A program made the translations under genes and the position numbers. Shown here piece by piece: positions 18,456 through 27,858 of a stretch of 64,000 nucleotides of DNA. Under the pieces are notes generated by a model that saw only the letters and a list, made by a program, of their open reading frames with translations, ran no database searches and had not been told where the DNA came from. The stretch is from an archaeon (GTDB lineage: Archaea > Thermoproteota > Nitrososphaeria > Nitrososphaerales > Gagatemarchaeaceae). How positions within the stretch are numbered: position 1 is the first letter of the stretch; every line of letters starts with the position of its first letter. Location of the stretch: positions 248,001 to 312,000 of the forward strand of contig JAKAUC010000009.1 in the NCBI GenBank assembly GCA_021827865.1, read 5' to 3'.

Positions 18456-20365
18456 GCCGGGAGCCCGACCTTCCTGCAGAACTCGGCGAAGCGCGGGTCC
18501 CTGCGGAGGGGCTCGGTGAGAGGGTCGACCTTGACGAAGGCGTACCAGGAGTGCCTCTCGGCCTGCTCCATCAGCGCGGCGTAGGCCTCGTCCATCCTCC
18601 CCAGGACCTGGTTGATCAGGACCATCCCGGTGCTCCGGATGTTGGGGGGAGCCCCCGAGAGCTTCGCCAGGGCGTCCTCGGCCCCCTTGGTGTCCCCCTT
18701 GACCCCGGCGATCACCCCCGTGATGACGACTGTCTGCGCGTCTCCAGGCTCGAGGGCCTCGACCGCGGCGTAGGCCTCCTCCGCCTTCGCGATGTCGCCG
18801 AGCTGCAGGTAGACGGTCCCGGCCCCGGCGTAGGCGACGATGGAGTTGGGGCTGAGGGCCTTCAGAGCGGCGTAGACCTGGAGGGCCTCGTCCGTCCTCC
18901 CAGCCATCCGCAGCATCGTCCCGAGGGAGTTCGCCATGCCGGCCGAGAGGGGGTCCAGGGAGAGGGCCTTCCTGCTGGCCGCGATCCCCTCCTCGAGGGA
19001 CCCGTGGGTGGCCAAGTTGACCCCCAGGATGTGGTGGGCCACGGCCAGGTTGGGGTTCAGCCTGATCGCAGTCTCGAGCTCCGCCATGCACTCGTCGAAG
19101 CGGTCGAAGGCGGTGTAGACGTCGGCCATGGCCGCGTGGGCCTCGGCCAGGTCGGGGGCCAGCTGCAGGGCCTTCTTCGCGGCAGCGTCCGCGCTGGCGA
19201 CGGCGGCGGCGAGGTCCTGCTCCGACGAGGCAAGGAACCAGTAGGTCCGCGCCAGGCAGGCGTAGGCCCTGGCGAACGAAGGCTCCTTCTTCACCGCGGC
19301 CTCGAAGAGTGACCTCGCCTCCCTGAGGTTGGCCGGGCTCCCCTCCCCCAGGCGGTGCAGCCCCCGAAGGTACAGCACGTAGGCCTCGGAGCCCACCTTC
19401 GGCTCCCCCAGGGCGGCTGCGTCGTCCACCAGCTTGAGCTTCAGGGCGCCGGCCACGTTCTCGGCCACCGAGCTCTGTACCTCGAAGACGTCGTCGAGGG
19501 TCCGGTCGTAGTTCTCGGCCCAGAGGTGCCCCTCGGTGTTGGCGTTGATCAGCTGGGCCGTGACCCTGATCCTGTTCCCGGCCTTCCTGACGCTCCCCTC
19601 GAGGAGGGTCCCCACCTTCAGCTCCCTCCCTATCAGCGCGGCGTTCTTCCTCTCCTTCTTGTAGTTCATGGCCGAGGTCCGCGCTATCACTTCGAGCCCG
19701 TTCACGAAGGAGAGCCTCGTGATCAGCTCCTCGGTCAGGCCGTCGGCGAAGTACTCGTCGTTGGGGTCGGGGCTGAGGCTGACGAACGGGAGGACAGCGA
19801 CCCGCCTGGGGTTCAGCCCCGGCGCCTCTGCCCCGCCCTCCTTCTCCCAGGGCATCACCATCCTGTAGACCTCGGTCGCCCCGGAGACGTTCTTCAGCTC
19901 CCTCGCGCCGACGCTCACGAAGGGGAGGCCGAGCTTGTTCGAAACCGACTCGTAGACCATGCGGGTCACGCAGACCCCGCCGTCCTGGGCCAGGGGCTCT
20001 ATCCTCGAAGCGACGTTGACCGCGTCCCCCGAGATGTCCCCCTGGGACTCGACCACGTCCCCGAGGTGGACCCCGATCCTCAGGTGGACCCTCCTGTCTT
20101 CAGGGAGCGAGATGTTGAACTCGCGGACCCCCCTCTGGATGTCGTAGGCGCACCTGACGGCGTCCAGGGCGCTGCCGAACTCAACCATGAAAGCGTCGCC
20201 TATCGTCTTCACCTCCCTCCCGCCGTGGCGCGCGAGGATGGGCCTGACCACCTTGCGGTGCTCGTCGACCAGGGCCAGGGAGAGGGCTTCGTTCCTCTGC
20301 CCGAGGGCTGTGTACCCGACCATGTCCGTGAACATGATCGCCGCGAGCCGCCGGGTCTGGGACAA
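18452..20365 (-). CDS. Class III adenylate/guanylate cyclase domain + TolB-like region + TPR repeats
   Basis: LAAIMFTDMVGYTALGQRN...IGDAFMVEFGSALDAVRCA...; FVSLSPDPNDEYFADGLTEELITRLS...; several TPRs; TTG start chosen at 20365 because upstream overlaps the + strand DHH gene promoter. Confidence 0.85.
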   Translation of the reverse strand: MSQTRRLAAIMFTDMVGYTALGQRNEALSLALVDEHRKVVRPILARHGGREVKTIGDAFMVEFGSALDAVRCAYDIQRGVREFNISLPEDRRVHLRIGVHLGDVVESQGDISGDAVNVASRIEPLAQDGGVCVTRMVYESVSNKLGLPFVSVGARELKNVSGATEVYRMVMPWEKEGGAEAPGLNPRRVAVLPFVSLSPDPNDEYFADGLTEELITRLSFVNGLEVIARTSAMNYKKERKNAALIGRELKVGTLLEGSVRKAGNRIRVTAQLINANTEGHLWAENYDRTLDDVFEVQSSVAENVAGALKLKLVDDAAALGEPKVGSEAYVLYLRGLHRLGEGSPANLREARSLFEAAVKKEPSFARAYACLARTYWFLASSEQDLAAAVASADAAAKKALQLAPDLAEAHAAMADVYTAFDRFDECMAELETAIRLNPNLAVAHHILGVNLATHGSLEEGIAASRKALSLDPLSAGMANSLGTMLRMAGRTDEALQVYAALKALSPNSIVAYAGAGTVYLQLGDIAKAEEAYAAVEALEPGDAQTVVITGVIAGVKGDTKGAEDALAKLSGAPPNIRSTGMVLINQVLGRMDEAYAALMEQAERHSWYAFVKVDPLTEPLRRDPRFAEFCRKVGLPA

Positions 20366-20467
20366 GGCGCAGGGCCTTGGGCGGATGCTGGCGTTAAATC
20401 CGTTGTGGGAGGATTCGGGCGGGAAGGGGAGATTTGTTAAAATCCCCTCCGGGCGGCCGGTGGGTCG

Positions 20468-21424
20468 TTGAAGGCGTACTGCGTTTCTCACAGGAAGGAC
20501 ATCGACGGCCTGGGCTCCGGCTCCCTGGCGGCCGCGGCCACGGGGGGGAAGGTCATACTCACCGACTACGACGACATGCTGGAGAGCCTGAGGAGGGTCC
20601 CGGACGACGCCGACAGGGTTGTGATAAGCGACCTCGGGGCAGACAGCGCCGACTTCGCTGGGTTCCTGGATGAGCTGAAGCGGCTGGCGAGGCACGCCGA
20701 GGTGACCTACATTGACCACCACTACCTCTCCGAGCCGGCCAGGAGGAAGGTGCTGAAGACGGGGGTGCGCCTCGTCCACGACGTCAACGAGTGCGCCTCC
20801 ATGCTCACCTACAAGACGTTCAGGGACCAGCTCCCGGCCGGGGCGGCCCTGGTGGCGCTGAGCGGCGCGGTGACGGACTACATGGACGACTCCCCCATGG
20901 GGAAGGAGATGATGGAGAAGATGGACAGGCACTTCGTCCTCGCGGAGTCGACGATGCTCGCCCTGGCCCTGGACAACAGGGGGTCAGAGGAGGGATACCC
21001 GGAGTCTCTGGTGGCCGAGATGATCAAGATGAAGAAGCCCCACGAGATGCCTGGGGTCCCCGAGGCCGCGGTCCGCCAGCTGGAGAAGGAGGCGAGCCTG
21101 GAGGACCTGGTGAAGGCGGGTGGGAAGAAGGAGGGGAGGCTGGCGTACATGGTCACCTCGGAGCACTCCACGGGGAACGTGGCCAAGGTCCTGATAGGCG
21201 CCTTCGACGTCCCGGTGGGGGTGGCGATGAAGCAGAAGCAGCCAGGGTGGTACGAGGTCAGCCTGAGGGGGACCAGCAGGTCCAAGGCCCATCTGGGGAG
21301 GACCATCTCGAAGATCGCCGCGGGCCTCGGTGGGAGCGGAGGGGGGCACCAGAAGGCGGCGGGGTGCAGGGTCCCCGCGTCCAAGGTCGACGAGATGATC
21401 GCTGCCCTGGCGAAGAAGGTCTAG
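20468..21424 (+). CDS. DHH-family phosphoesterase
   Basis: VSHRKDIDGLGSGSLAA, ISDLGADS, TYIDHHYL, GGSGGGHQKAAGC. Confidence 0.88.
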   Translation: MKAYCVSHRKDIDGLGSGSLAAAATGGKVILTDYDDMLESLRRVPDDADRVVISDLGADSADFAGFLDELKRLARHAEVTYIDHHYLSEPARRKVLKTGVRLVHDVNECASMLTYKTFRDQLPAGAALVALSGAVTDYMDDSPMGKEMMEKMDRHFVLAESTMLALALDNRGSEEGYPESLVAEMIKMKKPHEMPGVPEAAVRQLEKEASLEDLVKAGGKKEGRLAYMVTSEHSTGNVAKVLIGAFDVPVGVAMKQKQPGWYEVSLRGTSRSKAHLGRTISKIAAGLGGSGGGHQKAAGCRVPASKVDEMIAALAKKV

Positions 21425-22119
21425 GCCGCGCCCCTGGCGCCGCTGACGCACTTCGCGACCACCGCTCCGCCCATCTGCATCTCGTGGATGCTCGTCTCGC
21501 CGATGCAGCGGCCGAGGAGGGCCGTGAGCTCCGAGTTGTGCAGGAGCAGGTTGTAGGTGTCGAAAAGCGAGCCGTACCTCAGCCCCGACCTGCCGGTGGA
21601 CGCGAGGCCTATGACGCTGGGGACGACCCTGATGTAGAGCGCCAGGGCCAGCGCCCGGACGGGGTTGTCGGGCTTGCCGAGGTCGCAGAAGGCGAACCTC
21701 CCCCCGGGCTTTAGGACCCGCCTCAGCTGCGCCATGGCAGCCGGGAGGTCGTGGGCGTCCCTGACCGCGAAACCCGAGACCGCGCCGTCGAAGGCGCCGT
21801 CCCTGAACGGGAGCCGCTCGAAGACAGCCTGGACGGCGTTGGTGTACCCCGAAGCCCTGAGCATCGCCCTGGACGCGTCGAGGAGGACGGGCTCGCCCCC
21901 CGCCTTCTCCACAACCCTGGACATTGTCCCGGGCCCGGCCCCGAGGTCCAGGACGAGGTCCCCCCGCCGGGCGGCGAAGGAGGCGGCCTCGGCGCGCATC
22001 CTCCCGTCCTGGAAGAGGGAGATCCTGCTGGAGGCGGCCTCGTAGGACGGAACTATCTCCTGGAGGGAGTTGACCACGTAGGCCCACTTCCCCTGGAGCC
22101 CCGGGCGCCTGCTCTTCAA
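21421..22119 (-). CDS. Class I SAM-dependent methyltransferase (UbiE/MenG-like)
   Basis: VLDLGAGPGTMSRVV, LPFRDGAFDGAVSGFAVRD, LRRVLKPGGRFAFCDLGKP. Confidence 0.85.
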   Translation of the reverse strand: MKSRRPGLQGKWAYVVNSLQEIVPSYEAASSRISLFQDGRMRAEAASFAARRGDLVLDLGAGPGTMSRVVEKAGGEPVLLDASRAMLRASGYTNAVQAVFERLPFRDGAFDGAVSGFAVRDAHDLPAAMAQLRRVLKPGGRFAFCDLGKPDNPVRALALALYIRVVPSVIGLASTGRSGLRYGSLFDTYNLLLHNSELTALLGRCIGETSIHEMQMGGAVVAKCVSGARGAA

Positions 22120-22256
22120 CGGTCTCGTCCGTGAGCGCCGCGGTTTTCAAACTTCCGGTCGGCCTTCGGCCAGAGTTTCAGGAAAGGGCCCCCCGACCTT
22201 CCGATTTTTCTCGCCAGGCTTATGTGCAAGCTGCGGAAGTTCGGGGACGAGCCAAG

Positions 22257-22487
22257 ATGGATGACGCAATCGTGGACAAGAAAGGAAGGATCTTGGTCCC
22301 GGAGGAGGTGAGGACCAAGCTCGACCTGAGGCCTGAGACGAGGCTGAAGGTGCGGACGATGGGGGACGAGATAGTCCTCTCCACCACGACGAAGATGGAC
22401 ATGACCGTCGCCCAGGGGAGGGAAGACAGGACAGTGTCCGTGGACGTCGTGAAGGCCTACGCCTGGGCGGGGCACCCAAAGTACTGA
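22257..22487 (+). CDS. AbrB/MazE-type DNA-binding protein
   Basis: MDDAIVDKKGRILVPEEVRTKLDLRPETRLKV. Confidence 0.85.
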   Translation: MDDAIVDKKGRILVPEEVRTKLDLRPETRLKVRTMGDEIVLSTTTKMDMTVAQGREDRTVSVDVVKAYAWAGHPKY

Positions 22488-22523
22488 GGGGACGGGGGTG
22501 CGGTCGGGCCCTGGGCTCGCGGT

Positions 22524-23534
22524 CTAGGCCGAGGACCTGGAGGGGGTCGAGCGGGCCCTCCACACCATCCCCGAAACGTCTGAGATTATCTTCTCCCCCC
22601 TCCTGGTGTACCTGACGTTCCCCGCGGTAGGGATGTCGTTCACCAGGACAGCGAGGGCGTAGGCGTCCTCCCCCCTCATCACGATCCCCGCGTCGTTCAC
22701 CACCCCTCTGAGGGTCCCCGTCTTGTGGGCGAGGACGGCGTCCTTGGGGATCCCCCTCCGTATCCTGTTGGCCCCGGTCTCGCAGGCGGCCATGATCTCG
22801 AGGAACTCGTCGCTGAACTTCCCCAGGGCCCTCTCCGAGTACACCCGCCGGAAGGTCGCGACCAGGTCCCGGGGGGAGGTGACGTCGTCGTCCGTGGGGC
22901 CCTTCTGCCCCCCCGGCCGCTTGCGCTCCTCCTCTTTGAGGAGGGCGCCGAGCTCCCCCAGCGGGTGGACCCCCGAGAGCCTGTGGATGTTCCTCCGCAG
23001 CAGGCCGAAGGCCTCGTCCTTCGTCCCCCCGGGGTCGAGCCCCAATATGCGCAGGTAGCCCCTCACCTCGTCGGTCCTCAGCTCGTAGGCAAGGATGTCC
23101 TTGCAGGTCGACCTGACGGAGGTGTCCCTCAGGCCGAGCCAGGACACGGTGTCGGCTATGCTGTCGGGGCCGAGGTATCCGAAGAGGACGTCGGCGGCTG
23201 TGTTGTCGCTGATGATCATCATCAGCCGGGCGTAGTCCCTGAGCCTGAGGGGGGCCCCCTCCCCGACGTACTGCAGCACCCCCGACCCCGTCGCCCTGTC
23301 CGAGTCCTTGAGCTCGACCCTGGCCGCCGGGTCGAGGCGCCCCTCGTCGAAGCGGCGCAGCAGGTCGGCGAGGACGAAGACCTTGAAGACGCTGGCGGTA
23401 GCGAACTTTGAGCCTGGGTCCACCCAGGCGCTCTCTCCGCCGACGAGGGACATGTATCCGACCCCCACCCTCGCCCGGGCCTTCCCGCAGTACCGGGTCA
23501 GGGCCGCCTGGAGCCCCCCCGAGGCCTTGGTCAT
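22524..23534 (-). CDS. Serine hydrolase, class A beta-lactamase-like
   Basis: SVFK (ATASVFKVFVLADLL), SDN (MIISDNTAADVLFGYLG), KTG (LAHKTGTLRGVVNDAG). Confidence 0.8.
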   Translation of the reverse strand: MTKASGGLQAALTRYCGKARARVGVGYMSLVGGESAWVDPGSKFATASVFKVFVLADLLRRFDEGRLDPAARVELKDSDRATGSGVLQYVGEGAPLRLRDYARLMMIISDNTAADVLFGYLGPDSIADTVSWLGLRDTSVRSTCKDILAYELRTDEVRGYLRILGLDPGGTKDEAFGLLRRNIHRLSGVHPLGELGALLKEEERKRPGGQKGPTDDDVTSPRDLVATFRRVYSERALGKFSDEFLEIMAACETGANRIRRGIPKDAVLAHKTGTLRGVVNDAGIVMRGEDAYALAVLVNDIPTAGNVRYTRRGEKIISDVSGMVWRARSTPSRSSA

Positions 23535-24397
23535 GACAGCCTATCGAACGGTTTCAGAGCGTTTGCGACCTCGTTTGCAACGTCGGAGGCGGTGATGTGC
23601 AGGCCGAGCCTCTTCACGGCCTCCAGCCCCGCCGCGCCGTTGACGTAGGCCGCGGCGCAGGCCGCCTCGAAGGGCGGGACCTTCTTCGCCAGGAGCCCGG
23701 CCGTTATCCCTGTGAGGACGTCCCCGGTCCCCCCGACCGTCATGGCGGGGGAGTGGGTCTCGTTGAAGGCGACCCTGTCCCCGTCGGAGACGATGTCCGT
23801 GGGCCCCTTGAGGAGGACAGTGACACCCCCTCTCTTGGCCTGGGCGGCGACCACCTCGGCCCTCCCCTCCCTGTCGTCTGGGAGGGTGACGCCGAACAGC
23901 CGCTCGAACTCCCTGGCGTGGGGGGTGACCACCGAGCCCGTCCCCCTGATGGAAGGGATCACCTGCTCCCTGAGGGCGTCGGCGTCCACCACCAGCGACC
24001 TACCCTCGCCCTTCATCTGGTTGAGCGCCTGGGCCACCGACTCCGGCTTCTGGGGGCCGAGGCCGGGCCCCACTGCGAACACGTCCGGGTCGCGGACCCA
24101 GGACAGGAGCTTCGACACGTTCCCCCGGGTGAGCTTTGAGTCTGGGAGGGGGACGACGATGAAGTCCGGGGACAGGGCCCTGACCGAGCCCGCGATCTGG
24201 GCCGGGACGGCGAGGAACACCAGGTCCACCCCGGCACGCATGGCCCCGCTGGCGCAGAGGAACGGCGCCCCGTGGTAGAGCCTGCTCCCCCCGACAACGC
24301 AGACCGTCCCGTTCATCCTCTTGTGGGCGTCCCTCCTCCTCGGGGGGATGGCCCTGGCGACGAAGTCCGAGTCTATTGTGATGCTCATTGGTCCCAC
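23531..24397 (-). CDS. nnrD: ADP/ATP-dependent NAD(P)H-hydrate dehydratase (NnrD domain)
   Basis: GTVCVVGGSRLYHGAPFLCASGAMRAGVDLV, AVGPGLG, SVVTPHAREFERLFG, TVGGTGDVLTGITAGLLAK. Confidence 0.85.
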   Translation of the reverse strand: MGPMSITIDSDFVARAIPPRRRDAHKRMNGTVCVVGGSRLYHGAPFLCASGAMRAGVDLVFLAVPAQIAGSVRALSPDFIVVPLPDSKLTRGNVSKLLSWVRDPDVFAVGPGLGPQKPESVAQALNQMKGEGRSLVVDADALREQVIPSIRGTGSVVTPHAREFERLFGVTLPDDREGRAEVVAAQAKRGGVTVLLKGPTDIVSDGDRVAFNETHSPAMTVGGTGDVLTGITAGLLAKKVPPFEAACAAAYVNGAAGLEAVKRLGLHITASDVANEVANALKPFDRLS

Positions 24398-25137
24398 TAG
24401 TAGCTGTAGCGCCTCTGCTTCTGCTCCAGCGTGACCAGGGACTCGATGGGGCAGGTGAGGCCGAGCCTCTCCTTCAGCTTCTGCATGGACTGGTCCACCG
24501 AGGCTATGGCGAAGACCCCGACTATCTTTGCCCTCCCCTTCTCCGCCATCCTGGTCAGCGCCTCGATGGTCGTCCCTGACCGGACCAGGTCGTCGACCAC
24601 CAGGAGGTGCTCCCCCCTCTTCATGGACGTCTTGGGGAGGTAGAGGTACTTCACCGACGAGGGGGAGTACACTGCCTTCTGCTCGACGAACTCCTCCACC
24701 CCCAGCTCCCTCTCGGACCTTGCGACCGCCAGCCTCACGTTGAACTCCCCGGCGACTTCGGTGGCAAGAGGGATGCCGTCCACCTCCATGGTCACCACCC
24801 TGTCCACGGTCGCCACGCTGAACTCGCTGTAGACCACCTTCGCTATCTGCCTCAGGAGGCCGACGTTGTTCACCACCTCGCTGATGTCGTAGGACCCGTC
24901 CTGGGAGATCTTGACCGAGTCCATGACCATCTTCCGGAGCAGCTTCTCCCTGAATGTCGCGATGAACTTCTCGGAGCGGGCCGCGCTCGGGAGGACGTGC
25001 CCCCGGACGTACCTGCTCAGTATCGGGGCCGAGAGCCCCAGGACCGCGGAGAGCTCCCTGTAGCTGTAGCTCTTCTTCAGCGTCGCGAGGAGCTCCACCG
25101 AGGAGATGCGGGTCTTCACGTCCGCAACCCTGCTCAT
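24397..25137 (-). CDS. HTH + phosphoribosyltransferase regulator (GfcR-like)
   Basis: N-terminal HTH SYRELSAVLGLSAPILSRYVRG; PRPP motif EHLLVVDDLVRSGTTIEAL. Confidence 0.8.
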   Translation of the reverse strand: MSRVADVKTRISSVELLATLKKSYSYRELSAVLGLSAPILSRYVRGHVLPSAARSEKFIATFREKLLRKMVMDSVKISQDGSYDISEVVNNVGLLRQIAKVVYSEFSVATVDRVVTMEVDGIPLATEVAGEFNVRLAVARSERELGVEEFVEQKAVYSPSSVKYLYLPKTSMKRGEHLLVVDDLVRSGTTIEALTRMAEKGRAKIVGVFAIASVDQSMQKLKERLGLTCPIESLVTLEQKQRRYSY

Positions 25138-25214
25138 GGTGGAGAGTTGGCAGGGGTGTGTAGATTAGTCTTGTCCCTATGGTACATGTTTTCGCATTTA
25201 TTCTCCGCGGAGGC

Positions 25215-25535
25215 TCAGAGCGGAGCGGGCCACTCGTGGCGGGGGAGGAGGTCCCTGAGCTTCGCCGACTCCTTGCGCCCGAGCACCACCTCGGCCTCCA
25301 GGTTCCCTTCGTCCACCTGCCTCATGAACTCCCGGCACCGGCCGCATGGAGGGAGGACGTAGAGCGTCCCGTCTTCGTGCCTGGACACGGCGACGACCTT
25401 CCTTATCCTGTATTCCCCAGCGGTCACCATGGCCCCGATGGCCGAGGCTTCGGCGCAGAACCCGGTCCCCGACGGCGTGTCGATGCAGACGCCGGTGTAC
25501 TCGTTCCCCTTGTCGGTGACTATGACCGCGGCCAC
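25215..25535 (-). CDS. Cytidine deaminase-like protein (N-terminus uncertain)
   Basis: FCAEASAIGAMVTAGEYRIRKVVAV...VLPPCGRCREFMRQ. Confidence 0.8.
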   Translation of the reverse strand: MAAVIVTDKGNEYTGVCIDTPSGTGFCAEASAIGAMVTAGEYRIRKVVAVSRHEDGTLYVLPPCGRCREFMRQVDEGNLEAEVVLGRKESAKLRDLLPRHEWPAPL

Positions 25536-25732
25536 GTTGCCGATGACGCGGTCCTCGATCCGGTGCGGCTTGACAGCGCCCGCCGCCTTCGACTAACTCC
25601 CCGTGGTCCACGGGCGCTCACGGCGGGGGGGACGACTAAAGGGTTGCCGGGGCCGACAGGTGCATCCGCCATCCTCGGGGGCGAAGGACTCTCCCAGAGC
25701 TTATAGCGCCCCTTCTCCCTGCGGCGCAGAGT

Positions 25733-27199
25733 TTGGGGCTGTCCTTCGAGGTAAAGGAGTCGGACCTGCTGGGGAGGATAGGGACGCTGCAGGTCGGGGG
25801 CAAGACCCTCGAGACCCCCTACATGTTCCCTGTCATCCACCCGGTGAACCAGCTGATCCACCCTTCGGAGCTCCTGTCCATGGGGTTCAGGGGGCTCATG
25901 ACCAACTCCTACATCCTCAGGAAGAGGCGGAGGGACGAGGCGCTGGAGAAAGGGATCCACCGGCTCCTCGAGTTCGACGGGATGTTCATCACCGACTCCG
26001 GGGGGTACCAGGTGCTCGAGTACGGCGACCTCGACGTCGGCTACAGAGACGTGGCCGAGTTCCAGGCCGCCATCGGGACCGAGCTCGCGGTCACCCTCGA
26101 CAGGCCGACCGGGTACCCCCAGAGGAGGCCGGTGGCCAGGGAGACGGTGGAGTACAGCCTGAAGAACGCCCGGGGGACCCTGGCCGAGTTCGGTGATAGG
26201 CCGACGGCATGGGTCGGCCCCATCCAGGGGGGGCTCTACCAGGACCTGGTGAAGAGGTCGGCGAAGGCCCTGGTCGCGGCGGGGTTCGGCATCCTCGCCC
26301 TGGGGAGCCCGGTCCAGGTGATGGAGAACTACATGTTCGCGGACCTGGTCGACATGGTGATAGCGGCGAGGCGGGCCATCCCCTACTCGGTCCCCCTGCA
26401 CCTCTTCGGGGCCGGGCACCCGCTGACCATGCCCCTGGCCGTGGCCCTGGGGTGCGACACTTTCGACTCGGCCAGCTACGTCCTCTTCGCCAGGACAGGG
26501 AGGTACATGTCCAGGAGCGGGATCCTGACCCTGCAGTCGATGAAGCACCTCCCCTGCAGCTGCGCCGTCTGCTCCAAGACAAGCGTGAAGGAGCTCCTCG
26601 AGCTCGACCACCCGGGGAGGACCAGGGCCCTGTCGCTTCACAACCTCCACGTCCTCAGGGAGGAGCTGGAGGGTTGCAAGGAGGCGATCGTGGAGGGGAG
26701 GCTGTGGGACCTGGTGGAGGAGAGGTCCATGACCCACCCCAGGCTGAGGGACGCCTTCGCCAGGCTGGCGGAGTACTCCGAGGACCTGGAGGCCGGGACC
26801 CCGGCCATGAAGGAGAGGGGGCTCTTCGTCCGGAGCGACCTCGACCTGAGGAGGCCCGAGCTGGCCATGGCGGCCCGGAGGCTGGCGGGGGCGGCGCGGA
26901 GGTCGTCGAAGAAGGCCGTGATCGTGGAAGGGCATGGCCTGGGCTCCCCAAAGAGGGACGCGGACGCCTACGTCGTCCACCCGCAGCTGGGGCCTGTCCC
27001 GGCGGAGCTCTCCTTCCAGTACCCGTTCAGCCAGACCGAGGCGGCCCTTGCCCAGGGAGCCGGGGACGCGGCCGGGGCGAAGCGGAGGCTGAGGGAGCTC
27101 GGCTACTCGTCCGTGTCGGCTGGGGGGAAGGTCAGGAGTAGACGGAGCCGGCGGGGCGGTTCTCCTTCTCCTCGATCATCTTCAGCTCGGTCTCGATGA
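25733..27199 (+). CDS. tgtA: Archaeosine tRNA-guanine transglycosylase
   Basis: MFITDSGGYQVLEYGDL, VGPIQGGLYQDLV, HLFGAGHPLTMPLAVALGCDTFDSASY, zinc motif LPCSCAVC. Confidence 0.93.
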   Translation: MGLSFEVKESDLLGRIGTLQVGGKTLETPYMFPVIHPVNQLIHPSELLSMGFRGLMTNSYILRKRRRDEALEKGIHRLLEFDGMFITDSGGYQVLEYGDLDVGYRDVAEFQAAIGTELAVTLDRPTGYPQRRPVARETVEYSLKNARGTLAEFGDRPTAWVGPIQGGLYQDLVKRSAKALVAAGFGILALGSPVQVMENYMFADLVDMVIAARRAIPYSVPLHLFGAGHPLTMPLAVALGCDTFDSASYVLFARTGRYMSRSGILTLQSMKHLPCSCAVCSKTSVKELLELDHPGRTRALSLHNLHVLREELEGCKEAIVEGRLWDLVEERSMTHPRLRDAFARLAEYSEDLEAGTPAMKERGLFVRSDLDLRRPELAMAARRLAGAARRSSKKAVIVEGHGLGSPKRDADAYVVHPQLGPVPAELSFQYPFSQTEAALAQGAGDAAGAKRRLRELGYSSVSAGGKVRSRRSRRGGSPSPRSSSARSR

Positions 27200-27827
27200 C
27201 CTCCGCCCCCTTGATCAGCGGGGCGGTGTTGGCCGTGAACCCGTATCTCTTGGAGAGGAACTCGACGGCGACGGCGGAGGCCCTGGGGTCCACCCTCTCG
27301 GTGTTCGAGTAGGCGAGGACAGCGTAGGCTGGGAAGGAGTTCATCTCGAAGGCGTTGAGGAGCGAGGCCACCGGCCCGACTATCATCCTGTCCTCCTCGA
27401 AGACGGGCTCCCCCGGTAGGCCGCCCTGGGCCGACATGGCCCCGGTCATCGCCACCCTGTAGGTCCCGCCGTCGGTCTTCAGGGACTCGTCCAGCCCCCC
27501 CACCAGGGCGACCTCCTTCGCCCCCGAGGAGACTATCCACTCGGCCAGCTGGTGATAGAACTCGTTCTCCTTCTCCCTGACGGGGGAGACCTCGGCCTTC
27601 AGGAGGGACAGGGACCCGGCGGAGTAGACCTCGTAGGGGGTCGCGATCCTCCCCTCGGCCTGGGACGCCACGGCGGGGGAGTGCTCGTAGTCGATGAAGC
27701 ACTTGCGCTGCGCCTTCAGCTCCGTGACGAGGAACTTCACCGTCCAGTAGCCCGTGGCCCCTATGCCGTGGAACCCCGCTATCAGCGAGGTGCCGTCAAG
27801 CCTGCTTCCCTGCGGTACGATCTTCAA
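27132..27827 (-). CDS. PAC2-family protein (proteasome assembly chaperone family)
   Basis: LIAGFHGIGATGYWTVKFLVTEL, VALVGGLDESLKTDGGTYRVAMTG. Confidence 0.8.
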   Translation of the reverse strand: MKIVPQGSRLDGTSLIAGFHGIGATGYWTVKFLVTELKAQRKCFIDYEHSPAVASQAEGRIATPYEVYSAGSLSLLKAEVSPVREKENEFYHQLAEWIVSSGAKEVALVGGLDESLKTDGGTYRVAMTGAMSAQGGLPGEPVFEEDRMIVGPVASLLNAFEMNSFPAYAVLAYSNTERVDPRASAVAVEFLSKRYGFTANTAPLIKGAEVIETELKMIEEKENRPAGSVYS

Positions 27828-27858
27828 AGCCTTCGGGTCGGCCCGGCCGGAACCGGTC

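Noticed and set aside
20366-20932. N-terminal ~189 aa of the 18452-20932 minus ORF
   Set aside because: Antisense to the DHH phosphoesterase gene and low-complexity; the cyclase domain begins right after the TTG at 20365.
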